Source of the DNA: Uloborus plumipes
Taxonomy: Eukaryota; Arthropoda; Arachnida; Araneae; Uloboridae
Direction of reading: 5' to 3'
Length of the DNA: 64,000 nucleotides
Assembly: GCA_038373865.1 (NCBI GenBank)
Contig: JAXGGA010002936.1
Coordinates: 1 to 64,000, forward strand
This document shows positions 57,001-64,000 of this stretch, one piece after another; the stretch's first letter is position 1; each line of letters begins with the position of its first letter. Below the pieces are notes generated by a model that was given only the letters and a program-made list of their open reading frames with translations, had not been told where the DNA came from and made no database searches. Made by a program: the position numbers and the translations under genes.

Positions 57001-59496
57001 AAATTGAGTTTGAGGACATGATAGTGTAATTTCATTTCCTTTTATCTGGGAATAAAGATTATCGAGCTCAGGAAGGAAATCGTTGTGACTAATTTTATTC
57101 TCAAGAGCACTAATTTCCGAAACATTTTTGAAGTCTTTCGTGCCATTTCTTTGAGCGTATTCAATGCCATCTTCGCTGTGGCTCCGAAGAAAGTTCGGCA
57201 AACTTTTACTGTCCGACTCGTTCCTGAAATATTGAAATTCATGTCTATGGTCATTCTCATACAGCTTTATAGGGTAACTAAAGTGTTTTGGCGAGTATTT
57301 CGAATCTACAAACAGTGGAAGCGAGTCAGTTGACGGTTGTTTTGCTTCTACGTTTAAAAAATTTGTATCTAGAATCGACTTTTGAGGATCATATTGTTTG
57401 AGATTAACTTGTAGACGAGAAGGACAACTTTCAGAACAGTTTAATTCCTCCGATACCTTATTCAAAGAGTTTGAATACGAACTATATTTTCCACAATTAT
57501 GTTCTACACACTTATGGGGAGCTAACTTACTAGTGCAAAAACTTCTTTGATCATAAGCAGAAGGTAGTTTATGATAATCTTTACGCGCGAAATCACACTT
57601 GTAACAAGTTGATGGTACACTTATCTCAGAAGATTTACCTTCATTGTATCGGTTATAGTTTGGTCTAGCATAGTCTATAAAATAAAATGGTACTGAGACA
57701 TCATCAGGAATGACTGAACAAGAGTTCGAAGTGGTTTCATAATTAATCCGAGATTCATCTTCTGCGCCACAGCGGAAAACTGAAGAACGGTTATTGTAGA
57801 AATTCCTAACATCATTGTTGAACTCACTTGTATCACCATTTGAATGTTCAAAATCAAAGTGATCATTCCTTTCTAAATATGAATCTGTGTGATTGGTGTC
57901 CATGTAACTGAACGCAGCGGGACGATTCCTGTTAAAGTCTAAATTAGTTTGACTGGCATTACCACAATCTAAACCCGTGCAGTCATTATGACAAGTATCG
58001 TACAAGTCATACAATGAAATGTGCGAGGCAGTTTGAAAACCGTTTAGAATTTTCATTGACGATGAACTTTTGGAAGAATGCCTTTTGGGTGGAATAGGAG
58101 CTCGTCGTGGCGTCGCCATTTTACTCGGCTGATTGCCGTTTATGTGCGCAGTTGCTGCTACATTTTGCGAGTTAATGTTATTTTGACAAGGAATGTGCTT
58201 ATGATTTAAACTAGGCGGTTCTCTACCATATATATGCGATGAGTAGTACGTTTTCACCTCTGAAATTAACAGATACAAAAGCAGTTAAAATTATTTTCTA
58301 TTTTTCTATTAATTATGCAACTATAACTGACATTATATAAACACATCTATGTACGTCATTTTTTGGTTAATAACATTAAAAGATAAGCATTAGTTTAATT
58401 ATTGCATGCCATTCTAATAAAATGCATCTAATAATACAAATAACATGTACGTCATTTTTAGGTTAATAACATTAAAAGATCAGCATTAGTTTAATTATTT
58501 CAAACCATTCTTATAAAATGCATCTGATAATAAAAATAAATAACACATTCAACAGGAAAATGGGTAAGACAGCAAAAGATATTTAAAAAGCAAAACTTTT
58601 AGTCGCTGAAAATATACCTTAATGGGAAAAAAACACATTCAGACGTTTTTTCACTTACCTCCTACTTTGGTGCATTTGCATTATTACATGCAATTCTAAT
58701 AAAATGCATCTAATGATACAAATAATTAACAGAATGAACAGGGATAGGGTGAAGAACGAAATAAATACATTGACTTAGTATTAAATTAGTATAAACAATG
58801 CGCATGAAAACAATTTAAAAGCAAAACGTTTAATAACTGAAAATATGCTGTAAAAGGTTTAAAAAAACATTCAAAAGTTTTTTTACTAACCTCCTACTTC
58901 AGCTCACTGTATAAAAATTGTGTGCAACCTTACTCCTTAAAAACGGTGGCAGCATAGCGCCTCTAATGTAATGGAGTAACTTGACTGATAAAACTGGTGT
59001 AACATTATGCATCTCCCATAAGCCACCAATTTACGGAGTGAGGTTACACAATTTTTTTACAGTGTTCATTTGTATATATTATCAGTTTACAGAACAATGC
59101 ACCGAAAGTAAGCTCTGATATTCCAATTATGATGAATTTCAATATGTAAAGGTACAGTTTTCTTCACGTTCAATACAGTCAGGAGCAATCTTTTCCTACC
59201 GTTGACCTATCCTGAATTCACTACTACTACTTCAAATGTATTTTCATCACCTTTGATAACCACTAATCGATAATATATTACTGATAACACTTGTCGAGTA
59301 TTAATATGTACGTTATACGAATTAAGACATACCAGTGGGTTTCTCAGGCGCCGATTTCCTCAGTCCGATGAAAGGAATTTCGCCACCTTTTTGAATTTCT
59401 TTATACCATGCCTTTTGCTGCTCAGGGTCGATTTGAGGGTTTCGACCTGTTTTCCGAATTAGCGTCGAATCCGATTCATAGCCATCGGTTAATAAC
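33846..59496 (-). CDS. CAP: CAP/ponsin/vinexin (SORBS) family adaptor with three C-terminal SH3 domains, 12 exons, 5' end open
   Basis: In known family members this adaptor links vinculin, Cbl-type and actin-regulating partners at adhesion sites. Twelve exons join in frame on the - strand, in transcript order: 59496-59333, 58259-54357, 52702-52587, 47975-47887, 46002-45853, 45248-45134, 42532-42422, 41336-41213, 40064-40022, 39878-39797, 35565-35483 and 34014-33846. They total 5149 bp (one split base, 1715 codons, TAA). Residues about 1-54 resemble the sorbin block; 55-1355 are one huge low-complexity exon; 1356-1425 hold the family linker with [14 protein letters not shown] and a charged helix; SH3 domains lie at about 1458-1512, 1529-1583 and 1660-1714. 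The first exon begins with the last base of a codon, so more exons exist at higher coordinates. Family assignment is secure from the SH3 trio and linker; the sorbin call is weaker. Confidence 0.95.
34137..34846. mobile_element. Palindromic mariner-derived element with two opposed transposase C-termini
   Basis: Ends TACGAGGGGTAACAAGAAAG and its near-exact reverse complement flank a 710-bp fold-back. Each arm codes the C-terminal part of a mariner transposase reading outward: - strand 34427-34239 ([16 protein letters not shown], ending EKNGDYVEK) and + strand up to 34743 ([20 protein letters not shown], ending EKNGDYVEK). [13 protein letters not shown] is the mariner motif holding the last catalytic Asp. 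No N-terminal half is present, so it cannot encode a working transposase. It sits at a TA in the last CAP intron. Confidence 0.9.
34847..35300. repeat. Dispersed repeat with GCGCATGCGTCAGGTCT-like core (copies a-c)
   Basis: Three degenerate occurrences of a module containing tgacg...gcgcatgcgtcaggtct lie near 34863-34900, 34907-34960 and 35210-35285, with tactgtctaatattttttccgg before the last. Homologous sequence is at 46890-47150. Class unknown; possibly the ends of a non-autonomous transposon. Confidence 0.65.
35483..35565 (-). CDS. CAP: CAP exon: linker before SH3-3
   Basis: The exon runs from ATTTTTAG to ATACC|GTAAGT. It encodes [20 protein letters not shown] and DTYNEPI. The ending ([10 protein letters not shown]) matches the conserved lead-in to the third SH3 domain in vertebrate family members. 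Confidence 0.93.
36827..36980. promoter_or_regulatory. Cluster of three CRE palindromes and two CCAAT boxes in a CAP intron
   Basis: Perfect TGACGTCA sites lie at 36827-36834, 36889-36896 and 36973-36980, and ATTGG (inverted CCAAT) at 36861 and 36909. The outer two CREs belong to an exact 17-bp inverted repeat (tgacgtcagtggtgcac / gtgcaccactgacgtca). Local GC is higher than in the flanks. This looks like a promoter or enhancer, or the promoter of an old transposon; activity is unproven. Confidence 0.5.
37523..38078. repeat. 556-bp fold-back with about 225-bp arms
   Basis: The left arm (37523-37747) and right arm (37855-38078) are near-perfect reverse complements, joined by a 107-bp spacer holding a TA microsatellite. 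The outer part contains A/T runs. A partial copy of the outer end (gtttaaaaaacctgtaacccgactac) precedes it near 37464. No coding potential. Confidence 0.9.
38690..39045. repeat. Two-unit tandem repeat ending in a GACA/GACC microsatellite
   Basis: Two diverged units of about 150 bp (each with gttcaaatc and ctttccaacaaaaaaaagtt) are followed at 38990-39045 by an irregular gaca/gaccgacc microsatellite. Confidence 0.8.
39431..39563. repeat. 133-bp inverted-repeat element
   Basis: The left end aggaccctgctccacattgt and right end atgtggagcagggctct are inverted repeats of about 26 bp. It is a likely small MITE in the CAP intron upstream of the 39878-39797 exon. Confidence 0.7.
39797..39878 (-). CDS. 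CAP: CAP exon: SH3-2 to SH3-3 linker
   Basis: The exon runs from TTTTCTAG to AATAAG|GTATTT. It encodes [20 protein letters not shown] and LRPLQNK, a Pro/Gly linker. It completes the Tyr codon of the microexon. Confidence 0.88.
40022..40064 (-). CDS. CAP: CAP microexon (43 bp)
   Basis: A 43-bp exon between TTACAG and GTAAGTATCC encodes [13 protein letters not shown] with split codons at both ends (Gly and Tyr). The Pro/Ser-rich content is typical of the linker between SH3-2 and SH3-3. It keeps the frame between its neighbours and both splice sites are strong. It could be alternatively spliced only together with another exon, since 43 is not a multiple of 3. Confidence 0.88.
41213..41336 (-). 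CDS. CAP: CAP exon: second half of SH3-2
   Basis: The exon runs from CATTTTCAG to TATG|GTAATA. It encodes [20 protein letters not shown], then [20 protein letters not shown]. It completes SH3-2 with its WYEGR and GIFP motifs. Confidence 0.95.
41973..42179. repeat. Poly-A tract and (AC)n microsatellite
   Basis: A run of more than 35 A with few interruptions is at about 41975-42012, and (ac)n at about 42152-42179. The corresponding (tg)n run near the SH3-1 exon is at about 45275-45292. Confidence 0.9.
42422..42532 (-). CDS. CAP: CAP exon: first half of SH3-2
   Basis: The exon runs from TTTTGCCCAG to TTCAAG|GTAAGT and is in phase 0 at both ends. It encodes [20 protein letters not shown] and [26 protein letters not shown] is the start of the second SH3 domain. 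Confidence 0.95.
44345..45039. mobile_element. Tigger/pogo-like MITE interrupted by a hAT-like MITE
   Basis: TA-CAGTGGAACTCCCGATTATCCG is at the left, and CGGATAATCGAGAGTTTACTG-TA at the right. Both the end sequence and the TA duplication fit Tigger/pogo-like elements. Without the insert about 400 bp remain. No ORF. Confidence 0.8.
44598..44882. mobile_element. hAT-like MITE, 285 bp, with 8-bp TSD CGCCCAAG
   Basis: The left end caggggcggatac and right end ggatccgcccttg form inverted ends. CGCCCAAG is exactly duplicated on both sides (44590-44597 and 44883-44890). It is nested in the Tigger-like MITE above. Confidence 0.85.
45134..45248 (-). CDS. CAP: CAP exon: second half of SH3-1
   Basis: The exon runs from TCCCTTAG to GTAGAG|GTAAGT. 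It encodes [20 protein letters not shown] and [18 protein letters not shown]. The WYEG, GIFP and YVE motifs form the SH3 ligand-binding surface and closely match SH3-1 of SORBS proteins. Confidence 0.96.
45853..46002 (-). CDS. CAP: CAP exon: [12 protein letters not shown] and first half of SH3-1
   Basis: The exon runs from TCTTCTAG to ACGCG|GTAAGC. It encodes [16 protein letters not shown], a Pro-rich spacer, and [14 protein letters not shown], the start of the first SH3 domain (ALYPF motif). The split Arg codon is completed by the next exon. Confidence 0.94.
46100..46363 (+). repeat. Dispersed repeat, copy 2 (see 15021-15310)
   Basis: Homologous and co-oriented with the copy in the CanA intron, starting aatacacttttattagtttc. 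It lies just upstream (in transcript terms) of the SH3-1 exon of CAP. Confidence 0.75.
46890..47150. repeat. Dispersed repeat related to 34847-35300
   Basis: This segment contains tactgtctgattctcaaacgtaaaaccttct, gcgcatgcgtcaggtct and a tail with gtgcccattttcaacccatcactcttttt, matching the blocks at 34907-35218. Confidence 0.7.
47169..47448. repeat. Three copies of GTGACTAACGTAAC
   Basis: The exact 14-mer occurs at 47169, 47262 and 47435 on the + strand, each followed by related AT-rich sequence. It starts next to a gggtcattccata motif. It may be a degraded tandem repeat or a cluster of protein-binding sites. Confidence 0.75.
47887..47975 (-). CDS. CAP: CAP exon: charged helix
   Basis: The exon is read from GGAGCAG to TTCAC|GTAAGT. 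It encodes [20 protein letters not shown] and EMRRHSDFF, a predicted charged helix that continues the linker. The acceptor has a weak pyrimidine tract, but frame and similarity to the family both fit. Confidence 0.92.
47976..51285. other. CAP intron, no coding feature seen
   Basis: A long AT-rich intron. It holds simple repeats such as a duplicated caaataaataaatgcataatta block near 47999-48061 and a poly-A run near 49927. The 51230-51285 stretch is unusually GC-rich and structured (ccgatccccggtgcatctcccgacggc) but unassigned. Confidence 0.45.
51286..51690. repeat. ACTGTAAAA-rich MITE family, copy 1
   Basis: It starts cactgtaagaaatgaatgttg and ends with tactgtaaaaactacagttcatt. The interior is a series of short palindromic units built on ttttacagtttattactgtaaaa. 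No ORF. Confidence 0.75.
52587..52702 (-). CDS. CAP: CAP exon: conserved [10 protein letters not shown] linker
   Basis: The exon runs from TTCTCCAG to GATGCT|GTAAGA. It encodes [20 protein letters not shown] and [18 protein letters not shown]. The [14 protein letters not shown] core is a signature of SORBS proteins lying before the SH3 domains. Its GC content is clearly higher than that of its surroundings. Confidence 0.95.
53113..53312. repeat. ACTGTAAAA-rich MITE family, copy 2
   Basis: A 200-bp copy starting cactacaaaaaatgaactgttg and ending caacattcattttttacagtg, with the same interior units as the copy at 51286. Its ends are inverted repeats of about 35 bp, which defines the element best. 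Confidence 0.8.
54357..58259 (-). CDS. CAP: CAP giant exon (about 1300 codons)
   Basis: This single 3903-bp exon begins after TTAATTTCAG and ends at CCAG|GTTTAA, giving split Glu and Ala codons with its neighbours. The open frame runs on to 54268 with a stop, but a donor at 54357 in the right phase joins exactly to the next conserved exon, so that tail is intronic. The product is rich in Ser, Asn, Tyr, Phe and Cys with no folded domain I recognise. Short repeated motifs include several Ser-Cys/Val-x-Asp-Leu patches (AMSCLDL, NLSCCDL, SSVSDL) and helical VxxLxxxFE-like patches ([25 protein letters not shown]). It also has a Lys/Arg-Pro start region ([18 protein letters not shown]). Codon use and uninterrupted length mark it as coding. 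Large neuronal exons occur in some vertebrate SORBS genes. Confidence 0.92.
58346..58910. repeat. Tandem duplications in the intron before the CAP giant exon
   Basis: Two units of about 95 bp starting tgtacgtcatttttngg lie at 58352 and 58448, and a third partial unit (taataaaatgcatctaatgat) near 58695. Separately, about 58590-58665 is repeated at about 58825-58900, both ending cctcctactt. Confidence 0.75.
58904..59064. repeat. 161-bp MITE with CACTGTA ends
   Basis: The left end cactgtataaaaattgtgtgcaacc and right end ggttacacaatttttttacagtg form a long imperfect inverted repeat. The interior has no ORF. CACTGTA ends recall the ACTGTAAAA family but the body differs. Confidence 0.7.
59333..59496 (-). 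CDS. CAP: CAP exon: sorbin-homology-like block
   Basis: The exon starts after TTTGCAG and ends at ACTG|GTATGT. It encodes [15 protein letters not shown], a Pro/Gln stretch, and [20 protein letters not shown], then PEKPT. The [12 protein letters not shown] and GLRK motifs fit the N-terminal sorbin (SoHo) region of this family. I judge this from memory of the family, so it is less certain than the SH3 calls. Its split Glu codon joins the giant exon in frame. Confidence 0.85.
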
Positions 59497-60902
59497 CTGC
59501 AAATGCAAACGGCAATTCTGTCACATATGACAACCACTTCACTCTCAGAAATACATCTCTCACTTTGTGGGGATTCTTCAAGAGTTAGACAAAATTCAAC
59601 AATTACGAGTATTCTTTTGTTGTCGAGTCAGAGGATCCAGCTCACATCACACGAAATTTTCAATTTGAAGTAAAGTTTTTCACTTCGACGAAAATTTTGA
59701 TCGGAGCTTTTCATTCAAAGCTAGCTCGTCAAATATGACGAAACTTTCTTGAGATTTGGGGATGCATTTTAGAGAGGGTTCATCAAGATTAACATGCTTT
59801 CTGGTACATAATATTAGTTTTTTGTTTTCTATAAATTCATATTGCAGTTTGAAGAAAAATATAAGAAATAAACTTTCATTTAAAAAAGGAAAGAATCATC
59901 AGGAACCATCCATTAGGGAAATAAAGTTATTTACAAATTATGAGATTGCCTTATTTAAAGTAACTTTTAGTCATTTGTGTATATAGAAAGGTTTGATATT
60001 AGTTGCCAGAATATGAGAGTTTTCTATTCTCCTTATTCTCTTATTTTATCTTACAGAGGAGTAAACTTAAAAGATGTAGTCAAATTCTCTAATATTTCCA
60101 TTGGTTATTACTCCATTTTATGAATTTCTTATGATAATTTGTGCGCAAAAGGTTCATTACTGTTATTTTGCTGCAAATTAACTGTAGCGATTCCAGAAAA
60201 TACAAGAATCATGATTATTTAAATTTCGACAAATAATTTAAGAAGCAAACTATTTAAGTATGAATAATCACGACATTTAACCGGTCATAGTTTACATTAA
60301 AAGCAATTTTAAGTTATAAACAAAAAAGTGAAAATTGGAACTTTTGCAAAATTGGGACGCGTTGCAAAATTAACACATTAGTGATACTTTAAGTTTGTCA
60401 TCCTAATTATGTAACTATTCACCATGAAGTAATAATTAAAACTTCAATCATCCCTCAAATTTATGTTGAGAACATAGTAACTTGCGCCTGTATGCCGAAA
60501 ATATCACATTAAAATGATATAAAATAAATGGGAATGGCATCAAATAGCCAAGCAAAGAAAATCAATGGATAGGAATGTAGTTACGGTGAAGGAAGTTCCC
60601 ACAACGCACAACATTTCTATTCACAATCGGATACAATCACTAGATAGCAACGGTGTCCTTATTTCTTAAGAATAATTCTAGCAAATATTATTGTACTTGT
60701 TTCTAAGACAACCACCGGAAGACTTTTCGAAAGTAATAATAAGTGAGGACAAGACATTAATACTGGAAAAGCAAATTACCGCACTTCTGAAAATTCGAAA
60801 TTCGTCTCGAGTATCAAAATGTTTAATAATGAATATATTGGGCAATGGCGAGCTGTGAAGCGGAAGTATTGACGGAGTTTTTAAATGTGGTGAACTTATC
60901 AC
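59497..60902. other. Upstream CAP intron or 5' region, no exon recognised
   Basis: The CAP exon at 59496 needs an upstream exon ending with two codon bases. I looked for one on the - strand here and found no convincing candidate. AT-rich, with no gene. Confidence 0.45.
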
Positions 60903-61069
60903 CACAGTAATAAACAGTAATATTGCTAATTTTACAGTAATAAACTGTAAAATAATTGTTTTACAGTTTTATACTGTGCATTTTAGTTTTAAACTGAAAC
61001 CTCTGCTTTCAGTGTTATACTGTAAAAAAAAGAAAAAAAAAAAAAAAAAACAGCATATTTTTTGCAGTG
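60903..61069. repeat. ACTGTAAAA-rich MITE family, copy 3
   Basis: A copy starting near cacagtaataaac and ending tttttgcagtg, with units attttacagtaataaactgtaaaat as in copies 1 and 2. The right part is expanded by a poly-A run. Confidence 0.7.
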
Positions 61070-62289
61070 TATGTTTAAAATCAGAACGTTTCTAAAAAGT
61101 AGTTGATTTGCAAAAAAAAAACAACTTGCCACTTTTTTATAACTAATTAGACACTTTCCACCTTTCACAAAATCACAGTTCCTCGTGCCCCCTCCTCTTC
61201 CCTTGTCACATGTCACGCTTATTTTCATAGCATACTGTTGCAAAAAAAGTGTGATGTCACACTTCTTGTCACCTCCGCCCCCTGGTCCCAAACTGCCACA
61301 ATTCCGCACACATACAAAGCTCTCCCGCTTCAAAGCGTAAGGTTATTTGTGGACGGCCCCCAACGCGCATCTCATTCATACACTTTTCCTTGCAATTCCT
61401 TGAACCGCCTCATGAGGTAGAGGTCGCTGTATATCATAATAAATAGCCGCATCATCTCGAACCTATAATCATCTTGCAGCGTTCAGGTCTAGGTGTTAGC
61501 ACTTTTGATCTTCTCAGTATAAGGTGCGAGGATGAAATAGAATCGATTAAGGGTAATTCTCGCGAAAATAGCACAAGTCATGTCCTACACATAGAATTTT
61601 TGTTTATCAATTCTAGTAATTCCAACCAATAAATCATTTTATAAATTGATTCTCCATTTAATCTAGTACAATCAAGTATCAATTGCTAGTAAATAAGTAA
61701 TTTATGAGGGGAAGATATTTATGACACATTGCTTTGGAACAAGAAGGGGAAAGTCATAGCTTCATAGGAGGTAAAGTGCAATTTCAGATTGAGCTGAATT
61801 GCAACAACAATATAAAATATCAGTAAAAATTATATCGTTCACTTAAAAAAAAAAAAAAAAAGCAACACAATTTAAGGTTGAGGGGGGGGGGGTTCATTTA
61901 TGTCCGAACATTAGCTATAGCTCATATTCTCCGCTCTTTTACAGCCATTTCGAAAATAAAATAAATGTTGTAATGAATCCAGTAATATTTTGAAAGGACT
62001 GGGTCAATGATTATTTAGTCACATTGAACTCAACAGTTAATAAACACGGAGTCCTGTTTTTTAATTTTCTGACAGCTAATGAATGTTGACTCTACTATTC
62101 ATGACTTGAAAAAAATAAAAAAATCCTGAAAATACTAGCAAAATAGCTTAGAACCACGGTTTTATTTCTTACAAGTAAAATTTCATTAAACTTCGAACTA
62201 CTATTTTTTAACGATTCAGCTGTCTAATTTGTTGCACTGCGTACGTAACAGAGTGATTAAAATATTTTAAAACGTTTTCTAAATTAAAT

Positions 62290-63590
62290 ATATAGAGTCA
62301 GTAGGTGTAATTATGAACAAATTTTTACACTTTCACACGCTAATTACTCTCTGTTGCACCATGTCCTGTTTAAAAATCCGGACACCCATCAGAAACAACT
62401 ATTAACTCCTCTGCTACACTGCGCGACCGTTTTTTAAATTTTTTGGCTGATGGAAGTTTTTTAAAAATCCTTGTTCTTAACTACCCCAATAGTTCATAAT
62501 TACCCCATAGTACATGAGGTAAATATGAACATACTTTTCCCCTTGGCCTACCCTGGCTTTTCAATGAATTCCTTGACTTCATCATAAAAATGTTTTAAAA
62601 AGAAGGGATATCTGGCTTTCTTTCTTGATTTTCGTAGGAGCTCTGGTTTTTTTAGAGAAATGTTCGAATACCTCTTCAGTACCGAAAACTAATGTGCCAG
62701 TCATCAGCTGGCTTTCCATCTTTGAATCGGATGTGCAACCCATTAGCCGAAGCAAAGTCTTGAGTAAGGCTTTTCAACTCTTTCCTTGTCACAAGGAAAC
62801 CCCATACGAGCCCTAGAAATTACATATTTTGCTCAAGTTAGCTCAGTTGGTATGTCCGTTGGGCGACTTGTTCCCATCCTATCAATTTTGACTTTACCTA
62901 TAATTCTGTTGTGCAAAACACCCAGAGGGATGACGTAGGTGTCCCCTGCTTTTCTGTTAGTCATATTCCCATTTGTAATATCATTCACAGCCCTCAATAG
63001 GTCTTCCCTCGTGTATTGAGGAGGTGGCTTCTTCTTCACATAAGTGCGAGGCATTTGGACGTTCAACGTGCAGACAAGTTTATATAAATCATTACAAAAC
63101 GTCGGCTCGGTCAAATGGTCAAAATAACTATTTGGATCATAAAATTTGACTTGAAGTGGAAAAAACTACTTTGAAAAAAAATTTCATAACTACCCCTACC
63201 TAGAAAAATACGGAGTAATTGTGAACACTTTCCTGCAGGGTGCTAAAAATAGAAGACAGCGAAACTCCAGTTGATTCCCGTTAAAAGCTTAATAACTGAA
63301 GGCAAATATAATGAAAAAAATAATTTACCGCAATTTTATCAGTCCGAACAGGATGAAAATTAAAGACTGTGAAAAACTGTTTGACAACTTTTGTGAGAAA
63401 GGTTAGGATAACTAAGGAATGGCAGATATAGTGTTGCCACATCAGTGAAAATACATCCCTAACCTAATAATGAAGATGTGAACTTCCCATCGCTACTGCT
63501 ATTTGGGGTTCCTTCATTGCTTACAGAAGCGCTAATGTCGTTTGTTCTTAATTACCCCATTTTCACAATTACCCCGCTTGACATTACAAC
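62290..63590 (-). mobile_element. Decayed pogo/Tigger-like transposon with transposase N-terminal pieces
   Basis: On the - strand, 63054-62833 encodes MPRTYVKKKPPPQYTREDLL, AVNDITNGNMTNRKAGDTY and VIPLGVLHNRI, a psq-type helix-turn-helix of pogo/Tigger-like transposases. After a stop, 62820-62690 continues in another frame with VTRKELKSLTQDFASANGLH and GKPADDWHISF, resembling the CENP-B-type DNA-binding domain. The catalytic DDE part is missing or unreadable. Blocks like aattacccc near both sides suggest ends around 62290 and 63590. Confidence 0.7.
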
Positions 63591-64000
63591 CCATTGACCC
63601 TTGAGTGTACACAAACAAATAGGGAATCATTTTTTTAAAAAAAGAACTGGTAGAAATGAAAATTCAAAAGTGCAAGACTCCTCCCCCCCCCTCCTCCCAA
63701 AAAAAAAAACCATTAAAAAAAAGAGAGGGACAAGGATATCACTCCCATGCAATTCCTTTCACAATTTTACCACTTCCAGAAGCGCAAATAAACAACAAAT
63801 TCAAAATAAATTATTCCCCGCAAATAGAAATTTTCAAAGAAAGATCTAAAATTAGTTATTTACAAACTGATTAAGCACATAAATGTATTCAGATGAATCG
63901 TCTCAATTCTCTTATTTTCAACCCCCGACCTCTCCCTACAATTTTAAAAGAGAAACATATAATATTTCTCCTAGTTGCAGCCATCGCTGTTGTTTTATAA
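63591..64000. other. Right edge of window, no feature seen
   Basis: AT-rich sequence with C-, A- and AG-runs. No exon recognised; short open frames here show no coding character. Confidence 0.45.

Noticed and set aside
58260..58278. Met at 58278 as the start of an intronless gene
   Set aside because: A consensus acceptor lies between it and the exon, and the upstream exon at 59496-59333 joins in frame.
62839..62870. tRNA box-A-like tagctcagttgg
   Set aside because: No cloverleaf or box B follows at the right distance, and the stretch is the reverse strand of the transposase remnant.

Overview
This is a eukaryotic nuclear window. It is AT-rich, its genes are split by long GT-AG introns, and it is full of short DNA transposons. 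Both genes and the repeat mix (hAT-like, mariner, piggyBac-like, Tigger/pogo-like, BEL/Pao) point to an arthropod. The intron sizes would suit a chelicerate such as a spider, but the order is a guess.

There are two real genes, convergent (tail to tail). On the + strand, positions 2885-24564 hold 11 coding exons of the catalytic A subunit of calcineurin (Ca2+/calmodulin-dependent protein phosphatase 2B). Its N-terminal exon(s) lie left of the window. The exons join in frame to 413 codons plus stop, covering the phosphatase core, the calcineurin-B-binding helix, the calmodulin-binding segment and the autoinhibitory segment.

On the - strand, positions 59496 down to 33846 hold 12 coding exons of a CAP/ponsin/vinexin (SORBS) family adaptor. 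They join in frame to 1715 codons plus stop: a sorbin-like N-terminal block, one very large exon of about 1300 codons rich in Ser/Asn, the family's conserved Arg/Glu-rich linker, and three C-terminal SH3 domains. The 5' end lies at higher coordinates, probably beyond the window. About 9.3 kb separates the two stop codons.

Region by region. 1-2470: decayed BEL/Pao retrotransposon fragment (- strand). 2885-24564: calcineurin A, with introns holding a 611-bp fold-back element, a possible 2-kb TIR element, a piggyBac-like element with TTAA ends, two members of one hAT-like family with exact 8-bp target duplications (the shorter nested in a Tigger-like element), and a third hAT-like element. 24565-33845: 3' UTR/intergenic DNA, with a minisatellite carrying four POU-octamer motifs and a hAT-like element. 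33846-59496: CAP/SORBS, with introns holding a palindromic mariner derivative, a CRE/CCAAT cluster, a long fold-back, a Tigger-like element with a nested hAT-like element, and three copies of an ACTGTAAAA-rich family. 59497-64000: upstream DNA with a decayed pogo/Tigger-like transposase.

The two genes are not known to form one pathway; calcineurin is a signalling phosphatase and CAP/SORBS an adhesion and cytoskeleton adaptor. I see no CRISPR array, rRNA or convincing tRNA, and no prokaryotic sequence.
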